64,000 bases of DNA, taken from contig NZ_JAQVBV010000003.1 of assembly GCF_028690125.1 (NCBI RefSeq), forward strand, positions 186,001 through 250,000, written 5' to 3'. The DNA is from Bacteroides sp. (GTDB lineage: Bacteria; Bacteroidota; Bacteroidia; Bacteroidales; Bacteroidaceae). Below, piece by piece: positions 19,001 to 26,764 of the stretch (its first letter is position 1; every line of letters begins with the position of its first letter). The translations under genes and the position numbers were made by a program. The notes beneath the pieces were generated by a model. That model made no database searches. It was given only the letters and a program-made list of their open reading frames with translations, and had not been told where the DNA came from.

Positions 19001-19304
19001 GCAGATCATAAACAACTTGCGATGCCGACATGAAACCTTCATTCAATGGTACGTTTCGGAGTGCTTCAACACCAATTGTAATGTTCTGCGGTGTAAATAA
19101 GGCAGTCTTTGTAGAACTTACTTGTATGGTGTTGATATGTTCCAACTGGCGGCGCAGAATTGATGTCAGCAATACATTGGAGGTATTACCTTCACGCAAT
19201 TCCAGAGCTTCATCTTGAGTGAGATAAATATAGCCTAGCTTTTCAAGTAACATGAGAGCGGGGATTTGGCTGATGTGGTCTTCTTTGAAAGATATTCCGT
19301 TCAT
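16086..19304 (-). CDS. hsdR: Type I restriction enzyme, R subunit (HsdR)
   Basis: ATP-dependent translocase and endonuclease of the HsdRMS complex, 1072 residues. The N-terminal nuclease domain has the PD-(D/E)xK residues Asp154, Glu168 and Lys170 (RPDIVLF...VIECK). The SF2 motor has Walker A GSGKS at 346-350, motif Ia (LVTDRTDLD), a DEGH box (motif II), TGTPL (motif III) and the C-terminal VDKLLTGFDEP / QAIARVNR motifs V-VI. All motifs are intact. It is preceded by the phosphatase-like gene (57-bp gap) and followed by the metallopeptidase with a 4-bp overlap. Confidence 0.96.
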   Translation of the reverse strand: MNGISFKEDHISQIPALMLLEKLGYIYLTQDEALELREGNTSNVLLTSILRRQLEHINTIQVSSTKTALFTPQNITIGVEALRNVPLNEGFMSASQVVYDLLTAGKTLEQIVDGDKKSFTMQYIDWKHPENNVFHVTEEFAVTRTGTTETYRPDIVLFVNGIPLCVIECKRPDIKDSIAQAISQHLRNQKDDGIRSLYVYSALLLSVATQSASYATTATPEKFWAKWTEQFADSKEENAHKQALYNLVNIKHINNKLFSERFHYVRQHFEEIYLAPITPSVQDECLYSLCRPQRLLELMYRYTLYHDGIKKIARYQQYFAVCKTINRIRNIEGGKRHGGVIWHTQGSGKSLTMVLLAQAIVLDENIRNPKIILVTDRTDLDRQITKTFTKCGTYVENARTGSKLTELLESKSNAVITTVINKFQTAVKGIKKPLADPNIFVLIDEGHRSQYDEMGTKMEKTLPNACFIAMTGTPLMKKEKSTAKKFGGIILPVYTVDQAVKDGAIVPLLYEGRMIPQIVHEKPIDLYFEKVCEPLNEYQRADMKKKFSRADQLNQTEQRIYAIAWDISIHFKENWQGTKFKAQLVASRKRIAILYKKFLDEIGIVSSEVLITSPDTREGEDAAYGDTSDTEIAFWKRMMDEHGTAKKYETNIINRFQESEKPEIIIVVDKLLTGFDEPKNTVLYLDRKLTDHTLLQAIARVNRVCDDKDFGYIIDYYGVLSNLNSALELYSNFNAEDLEGTFTDISEEIFQLPQKHSDIWNIFKEIGNKKDLEAYGELLRADNIREEFYEKLTAYAKTLKIALSAIYFHKNTAENEIEVYKNDLTMFLKLRSAVQERYSDTINFKQYESQIQKLINTHIESGEVKIITELVNIFDKEKFAQEVEKVTGTVAKADTIASRTAKHITENMDADPAFYKKFSQLLEETIAAYEQARIDEIEYLKRVTECMNKVLSHTDSDIPVSIQNNNAARAYFGLSLEVYKMILKDETEINLKEIALYTANAIDAIIKEHIMDNEMVIIDWPNKGNIIGKMKIEIEDYLIDEVKRKYNLPISFDDMDLIIDRCVEVAKLWFKQ

Positions 19305-19361
19305 AGTGAATGTTTTTTATAATCAGCTTTAATTATTCTTTTGGAGTTCGTAGATTCTATT

Positions 19362-19838
19362 TTAATAATTATCCCAATTAGCTGCTGCAAACATTTTCAT
19401 TCCATTAGCAGGATTGTACCAAGGATACAGTTTTAAAAACTCTTTTTCTGCATCGACAAAGTTATTATTGATCACTCTTATATGATGTAAATATAATAAT
19501 CCTATCGTAGCAGAACGAGACATTCCTTGATTGCAATGTACAAATACTTTCATGCTAGGTAGATGTTGGTCAATTGCTTTAATTGCTTCGTCGATAATTT
19601 GTTTTGGAATATATGCAGGATTAGGAGCATCTACCAAATTTAATATTAAGTGATTTTCACGATAAGCTATTAAGTATTCAGGATGGGTTTTAGGTGCACC
19701 TTGTCCTGAATATCCTAATGCTTGTCGATGATACGGTTCTTTACAGGCATGTATAATAAACCAACCATCTTGTTGTTTGATAATATTCTCATAATCATCT
19801 TGGGAACCAATGTGTAAATTGGGATAAATTTCTTTCAT
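19362..19838 (-). CDS. Dual-specificity/tyrosine-phosphatase-like protein inside the RM operon
   Basis: 158 residues with the Cys-phosphatase loop HCNQGMSRS (His101-Cys102...Arg108-Ser109), the H-C-x5-R signature of PTP/DSP enzymes, and Asp70 as a candidate general acid in NLVDAPNP. The N-terminal half (PNLHIGSQDDYENI) also looks like DSP folds. It lies 5 bp downstream of hsdS and 57 bp upstream of hsdR, all on one strand, so it is part of the restriction operon. A phosphatase is not a standard RM component; dephosphorylation of a protein, RNA or nucleotide end are all possible. Function unknown. Confidence 0.8.
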   Translation of the reverse strand: MKEIYPNLHIGSQDDYENIIKQQDGWFIIHACKEPYHRQALGYSGQGAPKTHPEYLIAYRENHLILNLVDAPNPAYIPKQIIDEAIKAIDQHLPSMKVFVHCNQGMSRSATIGLLYLHHIRVINNNFVDAEKEFLKLYPWYNPANGMKMFAAANWDNY

Positions 19839-19843
19839 GTTAT

Positions 19844-21025
19844 TTATGTTTTTATTCTTTTTTTTCCAGTTAGTAATTGTTGCATAAGGCTACGTTTCTG
19901 AGTGCCGAATTGATCAAGACGTTTTTTCACTAGTTCAATTTCCAGATCAGCTGTTGCTAGAATAGTAGCGATTACTTGCTGCTCTGTAAAGTGCGGAAAA
20001 GGAACAGTTGTGTTGAAAAAATCTTTTCTATCTACATTTAATAAACCATCACCTCTTGCACCAGATGTAATTATTCGTTTAAGCTGTTTGTCTAATCCAT
20101 GATTAATAAACCATTGTTGATAGAAACTAATGTTTATTTTGGCAGTTTTTTGAAAACAAATATAGACAAAAGGAACAAGGGCATATTCGTATTCATCTAG
20201 TTTATAAATGCATCCCATTGGATATGTTTTAGAATTTCCTTTGTTATATGCGAAATCATCTTTTTTTAATAGTGTGTATTTATTAAGACTATTCCCCGCA
20301 ATGATTCTGTCGAATTTATTTTGCTGAGAAACTAATCCTAATTTTGCAGAAATCGTCATTACTGGGTAGTTCTGTTGCTTGTCATTTATTGCATTAACTT
20401 CACAGAATATATTTCCGAGTCTTACTTGTTTCCATGGTTCAGTATAATAAAGAAGCCGTTTTTTTCCCGTGAGTAGTTGTTGCATTAAAGCACGTTTACG
20501 ACAGATGAGTGCATCAATTAGTCTTGTTTGCTTTTCAATAGCATCATCCCATACACTGAGTATTTCTGCTATTTTTTTCTGCTCATTAATCGGTGGAACT
20601 ATGAGCTTGTACCGAACTAATTTCTCGACAGATAATCCTGGTTGAGCTGAAGATTCTGAGAATTTGTTTAGATTCCAATAATCAAGTTTATATTTTAGCC
20701 ATTGTATATTTTCGAAAGATTGAACTGCAATTGCATGTTCCGAAATATAGTTTCTGCCTTCAACATAGTTTATATTTCCACATAGTGCTCCTTGGCGACC
20801 TATTAATATATATGCTCCATCATGTGTGTAAGTATCAGAATAACCTCGTAATCCATTACCACCATATACGGGATATTTCCCTTTTTCGGATATTTGTTTT
20901 GAGGTTATTGTTGTTCCGCTCTTAAAGTGAGAACATATCTCCCCTAATCTTTTAATCTCCCATTCCTTCGGAATAACTCCCAATGTTGAATCTTTATATC
21001 CTTCCGGTATATCTTTCTCTTTCAT
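19844..21025 (-). CDS. hsdS: Type I restriction-modification specificity subunit (HsdS)
   Basis: 393 residues with two target-recognition domains (about 20-150 and 205-345), each followed by a conserved helical spacer ending in the same motif LMQQLLTGKKR (about residues 178-188 and 380-390). It gives the bipartite DNA target for HsdM and HsdR. The two spacer ends are encoded by imperfect DNA repeats (near 19858-19890 and 20460-20492), a usual substrate for recombination between TRD halves. It starts 4 bp after the dinD-like stop and ends 5 bp before the phosphatase-like ATG. Confidence 0.93.
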   Translation of the reverse strand: MKEKDIPEGYKDSTLGVIPKEWEIKRLGEICSHFKSGTTITSKQISEKGKYPVYGGNGLRGYSDTYTHDGAYILIGRQGALCGNINYVEGRNYISEHAIAVQSFENIQWLKYKLDYWNLNKFSESSAQPGLSVEKLVRYKLIVPPINEQKKIAEILSVWDDAIEKQTRLIDALICRKRALMQQLLTGKKRLLYYTEPWKQVRLGNIFCEVNAINDKQQNYPVMTISAKLGLVSQQNKFDRIIAGNSLNKYTLLKKDDFAYNKGNSKTYPMGCIYKLDEYEYALVPFVYICFQKTAKINISFYQQWFINHGLDKQLKRIITSGARGDGLLNVDRKDFFNTTVPFPHFTEQQVIATILATADLEIELVKKRLDQFGTQKRSLMQQLLTGKKRIKT

Positions 21026-21029
21026 ATTC

Positions 21030-21869
21030 CTAGTCTTGGTTAGATGTTTTTTTATTCAACACCTTTTTCTGTTCGCTCGCCAATCTACGCTCTACCTTTT
21101 TAATATCTTCTGCTGCTGGCAAATCTTCCGGTACAATGCCTCTTTCCAGAAGCATTTTTCTTACGGCGAGGTTATTATCAACATGTTCTTTAGATATAGA
21201 TGTTTCACCATGCAGATCTTTCGCTTGCACATTGACACTTGTCATTTCGGCGGCAAAATCTTTTGCTTTTATGCTGATAGTCGGCAAAAAGTCTGCTATG
21301 GGGCGTTTTTCGGGTACTCCCATTTTGTGTTTCATGAGTGCTGTATTCAATCGAAACAGAGCCTGATCTCCTTTGGAGCGAATGATAGCGAACCCTTTAT
21401 CATTTACACCGCGCTCATATAAAACGCCGGAAAGGTGCTTTTCTGTTTCTTGTAGTTTGATGCGAGCTTTGATACGTTCTACTTCCAATAACCGTTGCTC
21501 TATTAATTCTGCCCTTCGCGTTTGGACGGCGAAATATGTCTGTGCAAAAGCGACTTGCTCCTTTCGAGAATCTCCATTTTGAGCAATCAGATAACAAGCA
21601 TAGCGTGTCAGAAGGATATCATCGATCTCTTTTTCGGCTCCTTTGGGCATAGCGATCGTTTTCCTGACGTCAGGAAAATGATCAGCAGTATCCTGTCCGG
21701 CATTTCGGCACGATTCTTTTGCTTTTTCAATTACTTTAGAGAAGTTTTCCCACTTACTGTATCCAAACAAATGTTGTATTTCTCTGGCGCTCCAACATTC
21801 TACTCCTTCTAGTTCTGAAGCAGCTGCCTCGAAGTCGGAAAATAAACGCTTAATTTCTTCTGTCTTCAT
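21030..21869 (-). CDS. DinD-like protein (DNA-damage-inducible protein D family)
   Basis: 279 residues from the ATG at 21869 (a TTG two codons upstream is less likely). The N-terminus has the Bro-N/DinD pattern ([19 protein letters not shown]) followed by AKESCRNAG...HFPDV, then the family-typical C-terminal [25 protein letters not shown] region. In E. coli DinD is an SOS protein that inhibits RecA-mediated strand exchange. Here it sits between hsdM and hsdS, gaps 19 and 4 bp, so it is expressed with the RM system and may protect host DNA or couple restriction to DNA damage (inference). Confidence 0.85.
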   Translation of the reverse strand: MKTEEIKRLFSDFEAAASELEGVECWSAREIQHLFGYSKWENFSKVIEKAKESCRNAGQDTADHFPDVRKTIAMPKGAEKEIDDILLTRYACYLIAQNGDSRKEQVAFAQTYFAVQTRRAELIEQRLLEVERIKARIKLQETEKHLSGVLYERGVNDKGFAIIRSKGDQALFRLNTALMKHKMGVPEKRPIADFLPTISIKAKDFAAEMTSVNVQAKDLHGETSISKEHVDNNLAVRKMLLERGIVPEDLPAAEDIKKVERRLASEQKKVLNKKTSNQD

Positions 21870-21888
21870 TTTCAATCAGTTCCTTTTG

Positions 21889-23418
21889 TCAATAACCTAA
21901 TTCTTTTAGATAAGCTTTCATCTTTGTTTGTACTTCGGCAAGTTCCGCTTCAAGCGAATCGATCTCCTTTTGCACGGCCACGATATCAATTTCCTCTTCT
22001 TCTTCGTAGGTATCTACATAACGAGGTATATTAAGGTTATAATCATTTTCAACAATTTCTTCTCGCGTTGCCACATAGGCATATTTATCCTCCGCTACAC
22101 CTGATGATAGTTCTCCTGCCGTAAATTTACGATAGGTAGAAACGATATGATCAATATCCTGATTACGTAACCTGTTCTGGTTCTTACCATTCTCATATTG
22201 ACGGCTGGCATCAATGAAGAGTACATTGTCTGTCTTTTTTCCTTTGTTGAATATTATAATCGTTGCCGGGATACCAGTACCAAAAAATAGATTAGCTGGA
22301 AGACCTATAACTGCTTCCAAGTAGTTTTCTTCAATAGTCTTTTGGCGTAGTTTCCCTTCGCTTGACCCTCGGAATAGCACGCCATGGGGTGCTACCACAC
22401 CAACTTTACCATGCCCTTCATATGCAACTTCGAGCATGTGACTGATAAATGCCCAGTCTCCTTTGCTTTTGGGAGGAACGCCTCTCCAGAAACGTTTATA
22501 TTGATCATTTGCAGCTTCATCGGCTCCCCATTTGTCGAGAGAAAACGGAGGGTTGGCTACAACTGTATCAAACTTCATTAACGCATCGCCTTCTTTAAGT
22601 TTCGGATTTCGAAGTGTATCACCCCAACGGATGGTAGCACTGTCAAAACCATGTAACAACATATTCATCATTGCTAAAGCCCATGTGCTACCGTTAAGCT
22701 CTTGTCCGTAAAGTGAGAAGTTGTCTCCTCCAACCTCTTTCCCCGCTTTAATCAATAAAGAGCCGGAACCACAGGTTGGGTCACAAATTCTGGCTCCCGG
22801 CTTGCTCTTAGTTAGTTTGGCCAATAAAGTCGATACTTCTTTGGGAGTGAAGAATTCACCCGCTTTTTTCCCGGCACCACTTGCAAAATACTCGATTAGA
22901 TACATATAAGCATCTCCAATTACATCGTTATTCTCCAAATGTGATTCATCAAATTGTAACTTTTCGTCAGAAAAATCGATGAGCAGGTTTTTCAGACGGG
23001 TGTTTTTATCTTTGGCTTCTCCGAGATTACTACTATTAAAGCTTATATTACGGAATATGCCACTACCATCTTCGCTACTCAGTTTTTCTCGATTAGCATT
23101 TTCCAGGTCGGCAAGGGCGATGTCTATCAGTTCTCCGATATTTATTTCGTTGCGACGTTCGTATAAATAGTCAAAAGTACTGTTCTCCGGTACAATAAAG
23201 CGTTCATGCCGCATGGCTCTTCTGGCACGTTCTTCATTACCTTCATATCTTTTAAGATATTCCTGATACTTTGATTTATTTACATCGCTTACGTATTTTA
23301 AAAACAGCATGGTGAGAATGTAATCCTTGTATTGGCTGGGGTCAATCACCCCTCTGAATGTGTCACAAGCCTTCCAGATCACTTTGTTAATATCGTCCTG
23401 AGTAATTTTAGATTCCAT
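21889..23418 (-). CDS. hsdM: Type I DNA methyltransferase subunit (HsdM)
   Basis: N6-adenine methyltransferase, 509 residues. The N-terminal HsdM_N domain (residues ~5-140) is followed by SAM-binding motif I DPTCGSGS (213-220) and catalytic motif IV NPPF (289-292), both intact. The C-terminus is a Glu-rich coiled coil. The ATG at 23418 overlaps the stop of the upstream small hsdS-like gene by 11 bp, implying coupled translation. Confidence 0.96.
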   Translation of the reverse strand: MESKITQDDINKVIWKACDTFRGVIDPSQYKDYILTMLFLKYVSDVNKSKYQEYLKRYEGNEERARRAMRHERFIVPENSTFDYLYERRNEINIGELIDIALADLENANREKLSSEDGSGIFRNISFNSSNLGEAKDKNTRLKNLLIDFSDEKLQFDESHLENNDVIGDAYMYLIEYFASGAGKKAGEFFTPKEVSTLLAKLTKSKPGARICDPTCGSGSLLIKAGKEVGGDNFSLYGQELNGSTWALAMMNMLLHGFDSATIRWGDTLRNPKLKEGDALMKFDTVVANPPFSLDKWGADEAANDQYKRFWRGVPPKSKGDWAFISHMLEVAYEGHGKVGVVAPHGVLFRGSSEGKLRQKTIEENYLEAVIGLPANLFFGTGIPATIIIFNKGKKTDNVLFIDASRQYENGKNQNRLRNQDIDHIVSTYRKFTAGELSSGVAEDKYAYVATREEIVENDYNLNIPRYVDTYEEEEEIDIVAVQKEIDSLEAELAEVQTKMKAYLKELGY

Positions 23419-23974
23419 TATTTATAATATTTTTTAGTTTGTATTCTGTTAATAGGTTACGTTTGCGGATAATTTCCTTATATAACCTTTCTTCCTCTTT
23501 TTGAAGTTCGGCTATTGCTAAAATTGTTTTTTGTTTGTCAATAGAAAGAATCGGAATGTTTAGTTCTTCCATTGTTGCCTTTGATATGGAACGGATTGCG
23601 GTCCCTTTTGCATTTAGACTCAAATATTGCAGTGTTGTAGGCAAATTGAAAAACCAACATAGATATTCCGGGAGCACTCTGTTTTTATTAGTGATTTTAA
23701 TAACGAGAAATGATGATGAGGCTACCGCATTATATTTCTGGGTCTCGAAAATGGCACAAAAAAGATTTGTTCCTTTTGCCACAAACAACAAATCCTTTTC
23801 TCTGAGAAGATATTTGATATTTGTGTTGTCAAGTGCAATAGTGGGCTTTTGCCTTGAGTGCATACAGCCATTACTGTCGAAGTTATTAACTTGCAGATAT
23901 AAGGTGTTGGCTGCTGGCGATGGCTTGAGGTATACGCCTGTTTGCACTTCTGCTATATCTTTTAATTTAGTCAT
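23408..23974 (-). CDS. Small single-TRD HsdS-like protein
   Basis: 188 residues resembling one half of an HsdS: one target-recognition domain (MTKLKDIAEVQTGVYLKP... SSSFLVIKI... GTAIRSISKATMEELNIPILS) and one helical spacer (residues ~148-180). It is the first gene of the RM operon and overlaps hsdM. It may be an accessory S protein that dimerises to give an alternative palindromic specificity, or a relic half-gene. The lack of frameshifts and the tight coupling argue for a functional gene. Confidence 0.75.
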   Translation of the reverse strand: MTKLKDIAEVQTGVYLKPSPAANTLYLQVNNFDSNGCMHSRQKPTIALDNTNIKYLLREKDLLFVAKGTNLFCAIFETQKYNAVASSSFLVIKITNKNRVLPEYLCWFFNLPTTLQYLSLNAKGTAIRSISKATMEELNIPILSIDKQKTILAIAELQKEEERLYKEIIRKRNLLTEYKLKNIINNGI

Positions 23975-24180
23975 TATATTTAATTTTGTACTCGATCTAC
24001 AAAGAAATAAACTATTCTTTAATTATCAAAATTATTTTCAGTAATAATTCTACAAAATATCACTGCTTGTTTTTTTATGTTTATTTTTGTTGCCTCTTTT
24101 ATATATTCCTTATCCTCTTATAGAAATTTCAATTATGAAGTTTAATTCCAAAAGCTTAGTTATTTCTCTGAATAAAGTAA

Positions 24181-24188
24181 TACCTTTG
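24181..24188 (+). promoter_or_regulatory. -7 box upstream of the palindrome and HU-like gene
   Basis: TACCTTTG fits TAnnTTTG. Initiation about 7 bp downstream would start the transcript at the left edge of the palindrome, putting the whole structure in a leader of about 150 nt. No good -33 element is visible. Confidence 0.45.
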
Positions 24189-24193
24189 GGTGC

Positions 24194-24301
24194 ACAAATT
24201 AATTCGTTGAACTATAGTCTTCCTTTCGTTGAACTATAGTCCAACGAAAGGAAGGCTATAGTTGTCGCTTCGAAGGACTATAGTTCAACGAATTAATTTG
24301 T
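24194..24301. repeat. 108-bp nested palindrome with repeated CGTTGAACTATAGTC units
   Basis: Outer arms of 26 bp, identical in inverted orientation, lie at 24194-24219 and 24276-24301. Inside is a second perfect stem of 13 bp (24219-24231 with 24242-24254, loop of 10). The unit CGTTGAACTATAGTC occurs at 24205-24219 and 24228-24241/2 on the plus strand and at 24276-24290 on the minus strand, with a degenerate fourth copy near 24254-24272. It could fold as a branched RNA in the leader of the next gene or serve as a cluster of protein-binding sites. Confidence 0.85.
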
Positions 24302-24347
24302 ATACAGAAAACTATTAATTGTTGAACCATTATATATTAATTATAGT

Positions 24348-24947
24348 ATGAGCATTTATTATGATCTTTACGCAAGTGGCAATCCGCTGAAACGGGAGGA
24401 ACAACAACCGCTTCACGCGCGTGTTATTCCATCAGGAACCCTTGACGCCAAGAAATTTATCGAACTGGTATCCAAGTCCAATGGTTTCAGTCAAGCTACC
24501 ATTGAAGGTTGCCTGCAAGCTGTGACGGACGAATTGCAGCGTTGGCTCTCACAAGGATGGACCGTAGAAGTTGGAGAGTTGGGCTATTTCTCTTTGTCAT
24601 TAAAGTGTGATCGTTCGGTGATGGAGAAGAAAGAAATCCGTTCGCCTTCTATCCGGCTTAATAAGGTGAACCTGCGTGTTAATAAGAAATTCAGCGAAGG
24701 GTTGGAGCCGTTACAGTTAGAACGCATCGCATCTCCATATCGTACAGACAATACTCGTGGGGAAGATGAATGCCGTGCACTTCTTATGCGGCATATAGAT
24801 GAACATGGTTGCATTACCCGTGCTGATTTTGTGAGATTGGCAGGTATCAGTCGTGATAAGGCAGTGGAATTTCTCAGAAAATATTTGGATGAAGGTATTA
24901 TCCGGAGATATGGGGCAGGTAAGACGGTGGTGTATTTGAAAAAGTAA
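24348..24947 (+). CDS. HU-like protein fused to a C-terminal winged-helix-like domain
   Basis: 199 residues. Residues ~1-125 form an HU-related domain (SGTLDAKKFIELVSKSNGFSQ, VEVGELGYFSLSL, IRSPSIRLNKVNLRVNK). Residues ~138-199 look like a helix-turn-helix or winged-helix (ECRALLMRHIDEHGCITRADFVRLAGISRDKAVEFL and a final wing-like RRYGAGKTVVYLKK). This pairing suggests a sequence-specific DNA-binding protein or regulator. It is divergent from the RM operon, with the palindrome in its leader. Autoregulation through that structure is an inference. Confidence 0.8.
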   Translation: MSIYYDLYASGNPLKREEQQPLHARVIPSGTLDAKKFIELVSKSNGFSQATIEGCLQAVTDELQRWLSQGWTVEVGELGYFSLSLKCDRSVMEKKEIRSPSIRLNKVNLRVNKKFSEGLEPLQLERIASPYRTDNTRGEDECRALLMRHIDEHGCITRADFVRLAGISRDKAVEFLRKYLDEGIIRRYGAGKTVVYLKK

Positions 24948-25102
24948 TGAAGTAAGATGTTCATAATAATAGAACGAAGTTAGACTATTTTAATAAGACA
25001 TCCAAGTTTGTCAAGTTAATGAACTGAAATATTGTTCTTTTGGTATGGTTTTTTATGTGAAAAGCTATATCTTCGAAGCACTTTTAATAGTTGAAGAACA
25101 AA

Positions 25103-25906
25103 ATGTTAGATTTAAAACAACTTACAGCTGATGTTTGCCATATCGCGACGGAAGCCGGACATTTTCTGAAAGAAGAACGGAAAAGTTTTCGGCGTGACCG
25201 TGTGGAAGAGAAACACGCGCATGATTATGTATCCTATGTGGATAAAGAGTCTGAAAAGAGAGTGGTAGCAGCGCTTTCTGCTTTACTGCCCGAAGCCGGA
25301 TTTATAACGGAAGAAGGTTCTGCTATTTATCAGGATGAGCCCTATTGTTGGGTGATTGATCCGCTGGACGGAACGACAAACTATATACATGATGAAGCTC
25401 CTTACTGTGTATGCATTGCTTTGCGTAACCGTACGGAATTACTTTTGGGAGTAGTCTATGAGGCCTGCCGGGATGAGTGTTTCTATGCCTGGAAAGGAGG
25501 TAAAGCCTATATGAATGGTAAAGAGATTCATGTCTCCGATGTAAAGGAAGCAAAAGATGCCTTTGTTTTTACCGAGCTACCTTATAATTATAGTCAGTAT
25601 AAACAGACAGCTCTTCATCTTATTGATAAGTTGTATGGCAAGGTAGGAGGGATTCGTATGAATGGATCTGCTGCTGCGGCAATTTGCTACGTAGCTATGG
25701 GACGTTTTGACGCTTGGGCGGAGGCTTTTCTCGGAAAATGGGATTATTCGGCTGCGGCACTGATTGCTCAGGAGGCCGGTGGAAAAGCTACCGACTTTTA
25801 TGGTAATGATTATTTCATAGAAGGACATCATATTATTGTTAGCAACCGATATTTGCATCCCTTATTCCAAAAATTGTTAGAAGAAGTTCCTCCATTGGAT
25901 ATGTAG
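25103..25906 (+). CDS. Inositol monophosphatase family protein
   Basis: Mg-dependent, Li-sensitive phosphatase fold, 267 residues from the ATG at 25103 (an in-frame TTG four codons upstream is rejected). Motifs are GFITEEGSA (metal Glu), WVIDPLDGTTNYIH (catalytic DPLDGT loop) and the C-terminal GKWDYSAAALIAQEAGG (WDxxAxxxL). The active site is complete. The substrate may be inositol phosphate, 3'-phosphoadenosine phosphate (CysQ-like) or another sugar phosphate; sequence alone does not decide. Confidence 0.9.
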   Translation: MLDLKQLTADVCHIATEAGHFLKEERKSFRRDRVEEKHAHDYVSYVDKESEKRVVAALSALLPEAGFITEEGSAIYQDEPYCWVIDPLDGTTNYIHDEAPYCVCIALRNRTELLLGVVYEACRDECFYAWKGGKAYMNGKEIHVSDVKEAKDAFVFTELPYNYSQYKQTALHLIDKLYGKVGGIRMNGSAAAAICYVAMGRFDAWAEAFLGKWDYSAAALIAQEAGGKATDFYGNDYFIEGHHIIVSNRYLHPLFQKLLEEVPPLDM

Positions 25907-25947
25907 GGCTATGGATTTATTGAATTGTAACGATACAAATTACCACT

Positions 25948-26658
25948 ATGATGGAACACACTTTGCTTATTAAAGGCTGGCTCAATTCATTTCTGTCTCT
26001 CTTTTTTCCCCGTTGCTGCCTTACTTGTGGCAAACCACTGGCAAAAGGAGAGGAGTGTATTTGCACGATGTGTAATATAAACTTGCCACGTACAAATTAT
26101 CATCTTCAGAAAGATAATCCGGTGGAGCAGCTTTTCTGGGGAAAGATCCCCTTGGAGCGGGCGACTTCTTTTTTCTATTACCGGAAAGGTAGTGATTTCC
26201 GTCAGATTCTTCATCAACTAAAATATGGCGGACAGAAGGAACTCGGAGCAATTATGGGGCGTTGTATGGCATCAGAACTATTGTCGTCCGGTTTCTTTAA
26301 GGGGATGGATGTCATTATTCCGGTTCCGCTACACAAGAAGAAACAACAACTACGTGGCTATAATCAGAGTGAATGGATAGCTCGTGGAATTACAGATGTG
26401 ACGGGGGTTCCTATAGATATGGAATTGGTTGTACGCCGAAAGAATACTGAGACTCAGACACGTAAGTCTACTTTTGAACGCTGGGAAAATGTAGATGGGA
26501 TTTTTGAGCTCCATTCTTCCCGAAATCTTCAAGGAAAACATGTGTTGATTGTGGATGATGTGCTGACGACGGGTGCTACTACTGTAGCGTGTGCTTCTGC
26601 ATTGATGGAAATAGAAGGATTACAAATCAGTATATTGACTTTGGCAATAGCAGAGTGA
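25948..26658 (+). CDS. ComF-family phosphoribosyltransferase-like protein
   Basis: 236 residues. The N-terminal zinc-finger-like region has two C-x2-C pairs (CLTCGKPL, CTMC). The C-terminal phosphoribosyltransferase domain includes the PRPP loop VLIVDDVLTTGATT and the RGYNQSEWIARG motif of ComF/GntX proteins. In naturally competent bacteria ComF helps DNA uptake after import; elsewhere the role is unclear. It is 41 bp downstream of the inositol-phosphatase gene and probably co-transcribed. The start has two consecutive ATG codons; the first is used. Confidence 0.9.
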   Translation: MMEHTLLIKGWLNSFLSLFFPRCCLTCGKPLAKGEECICTMCNINLPRTNYHLQKDNPVEQLFWGKIPLERATSFFYYRKGSDFRQILHQLKYGGQKELGAIMGRCMASELLSSGFFKGMDVIIPVPLHKKKQQLRGYNQSEWIARGITDVTGVPIDMELVVRRKNTETQTRKSTFERWENVDGIFELHSSRNLQGKHVLIVDDVLTTGATTVACASALMEIEGLQISILTLAIAE

Positions 26659-26702
26659 TAATAAATAATGTGCATAGGAGTATATTTTATAATAAAATAA
26701 TA

Positions 26703-26710
26703 TATCTTTG
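26703..26710 (+). promoter_or_regulatory. -7 promoter box of the RyR gene pair
   Basis: TATCTTTG, 54 bp upstream of the ATG at 26765. No convincing -33 element. Confidence 0.5.
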
Positions 26711-26764
26711 TTCAACATCCTATCTTTTGGAGGCATAGAAATATTTATATGAAAAAACACAAAT

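Larger units (their letters stand above)
23975..24347. other. Divergent intergenic region between the RM operon and the HU-like gene
   Basis: 373 bp. The left part carries the presumed RM promoter (a weak minus-strand TTTCTTTG at about 23999-24006). The right part holds a TACCTTTG box and a large nested palindrome, listed separately. No other ORF is seen. Confidence 0.6.

Noticed and set aside
23408..23974. hsdS pseudogene fragment
   Set aside because: The frame is intact, starts with a good ATG and overlaps hsdM by 11 bp. It reads as a working single-TRD protein, so I list it as a gene.
24194..24301. CRISPR array or phase-variable invertible promoter
   Set aside because: The repeats alternate in orientation and have no regular spacers, so it is not CRISPR. 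No recombinase gene is near and the -7 box lies outside the arms, so a promoter switch is not supported.
14726..24947. Integrative element or prophage carrying the restriction island
   Set aside because: I see no integrase, transposase, attachment repeats or phage structural genes at either edge.
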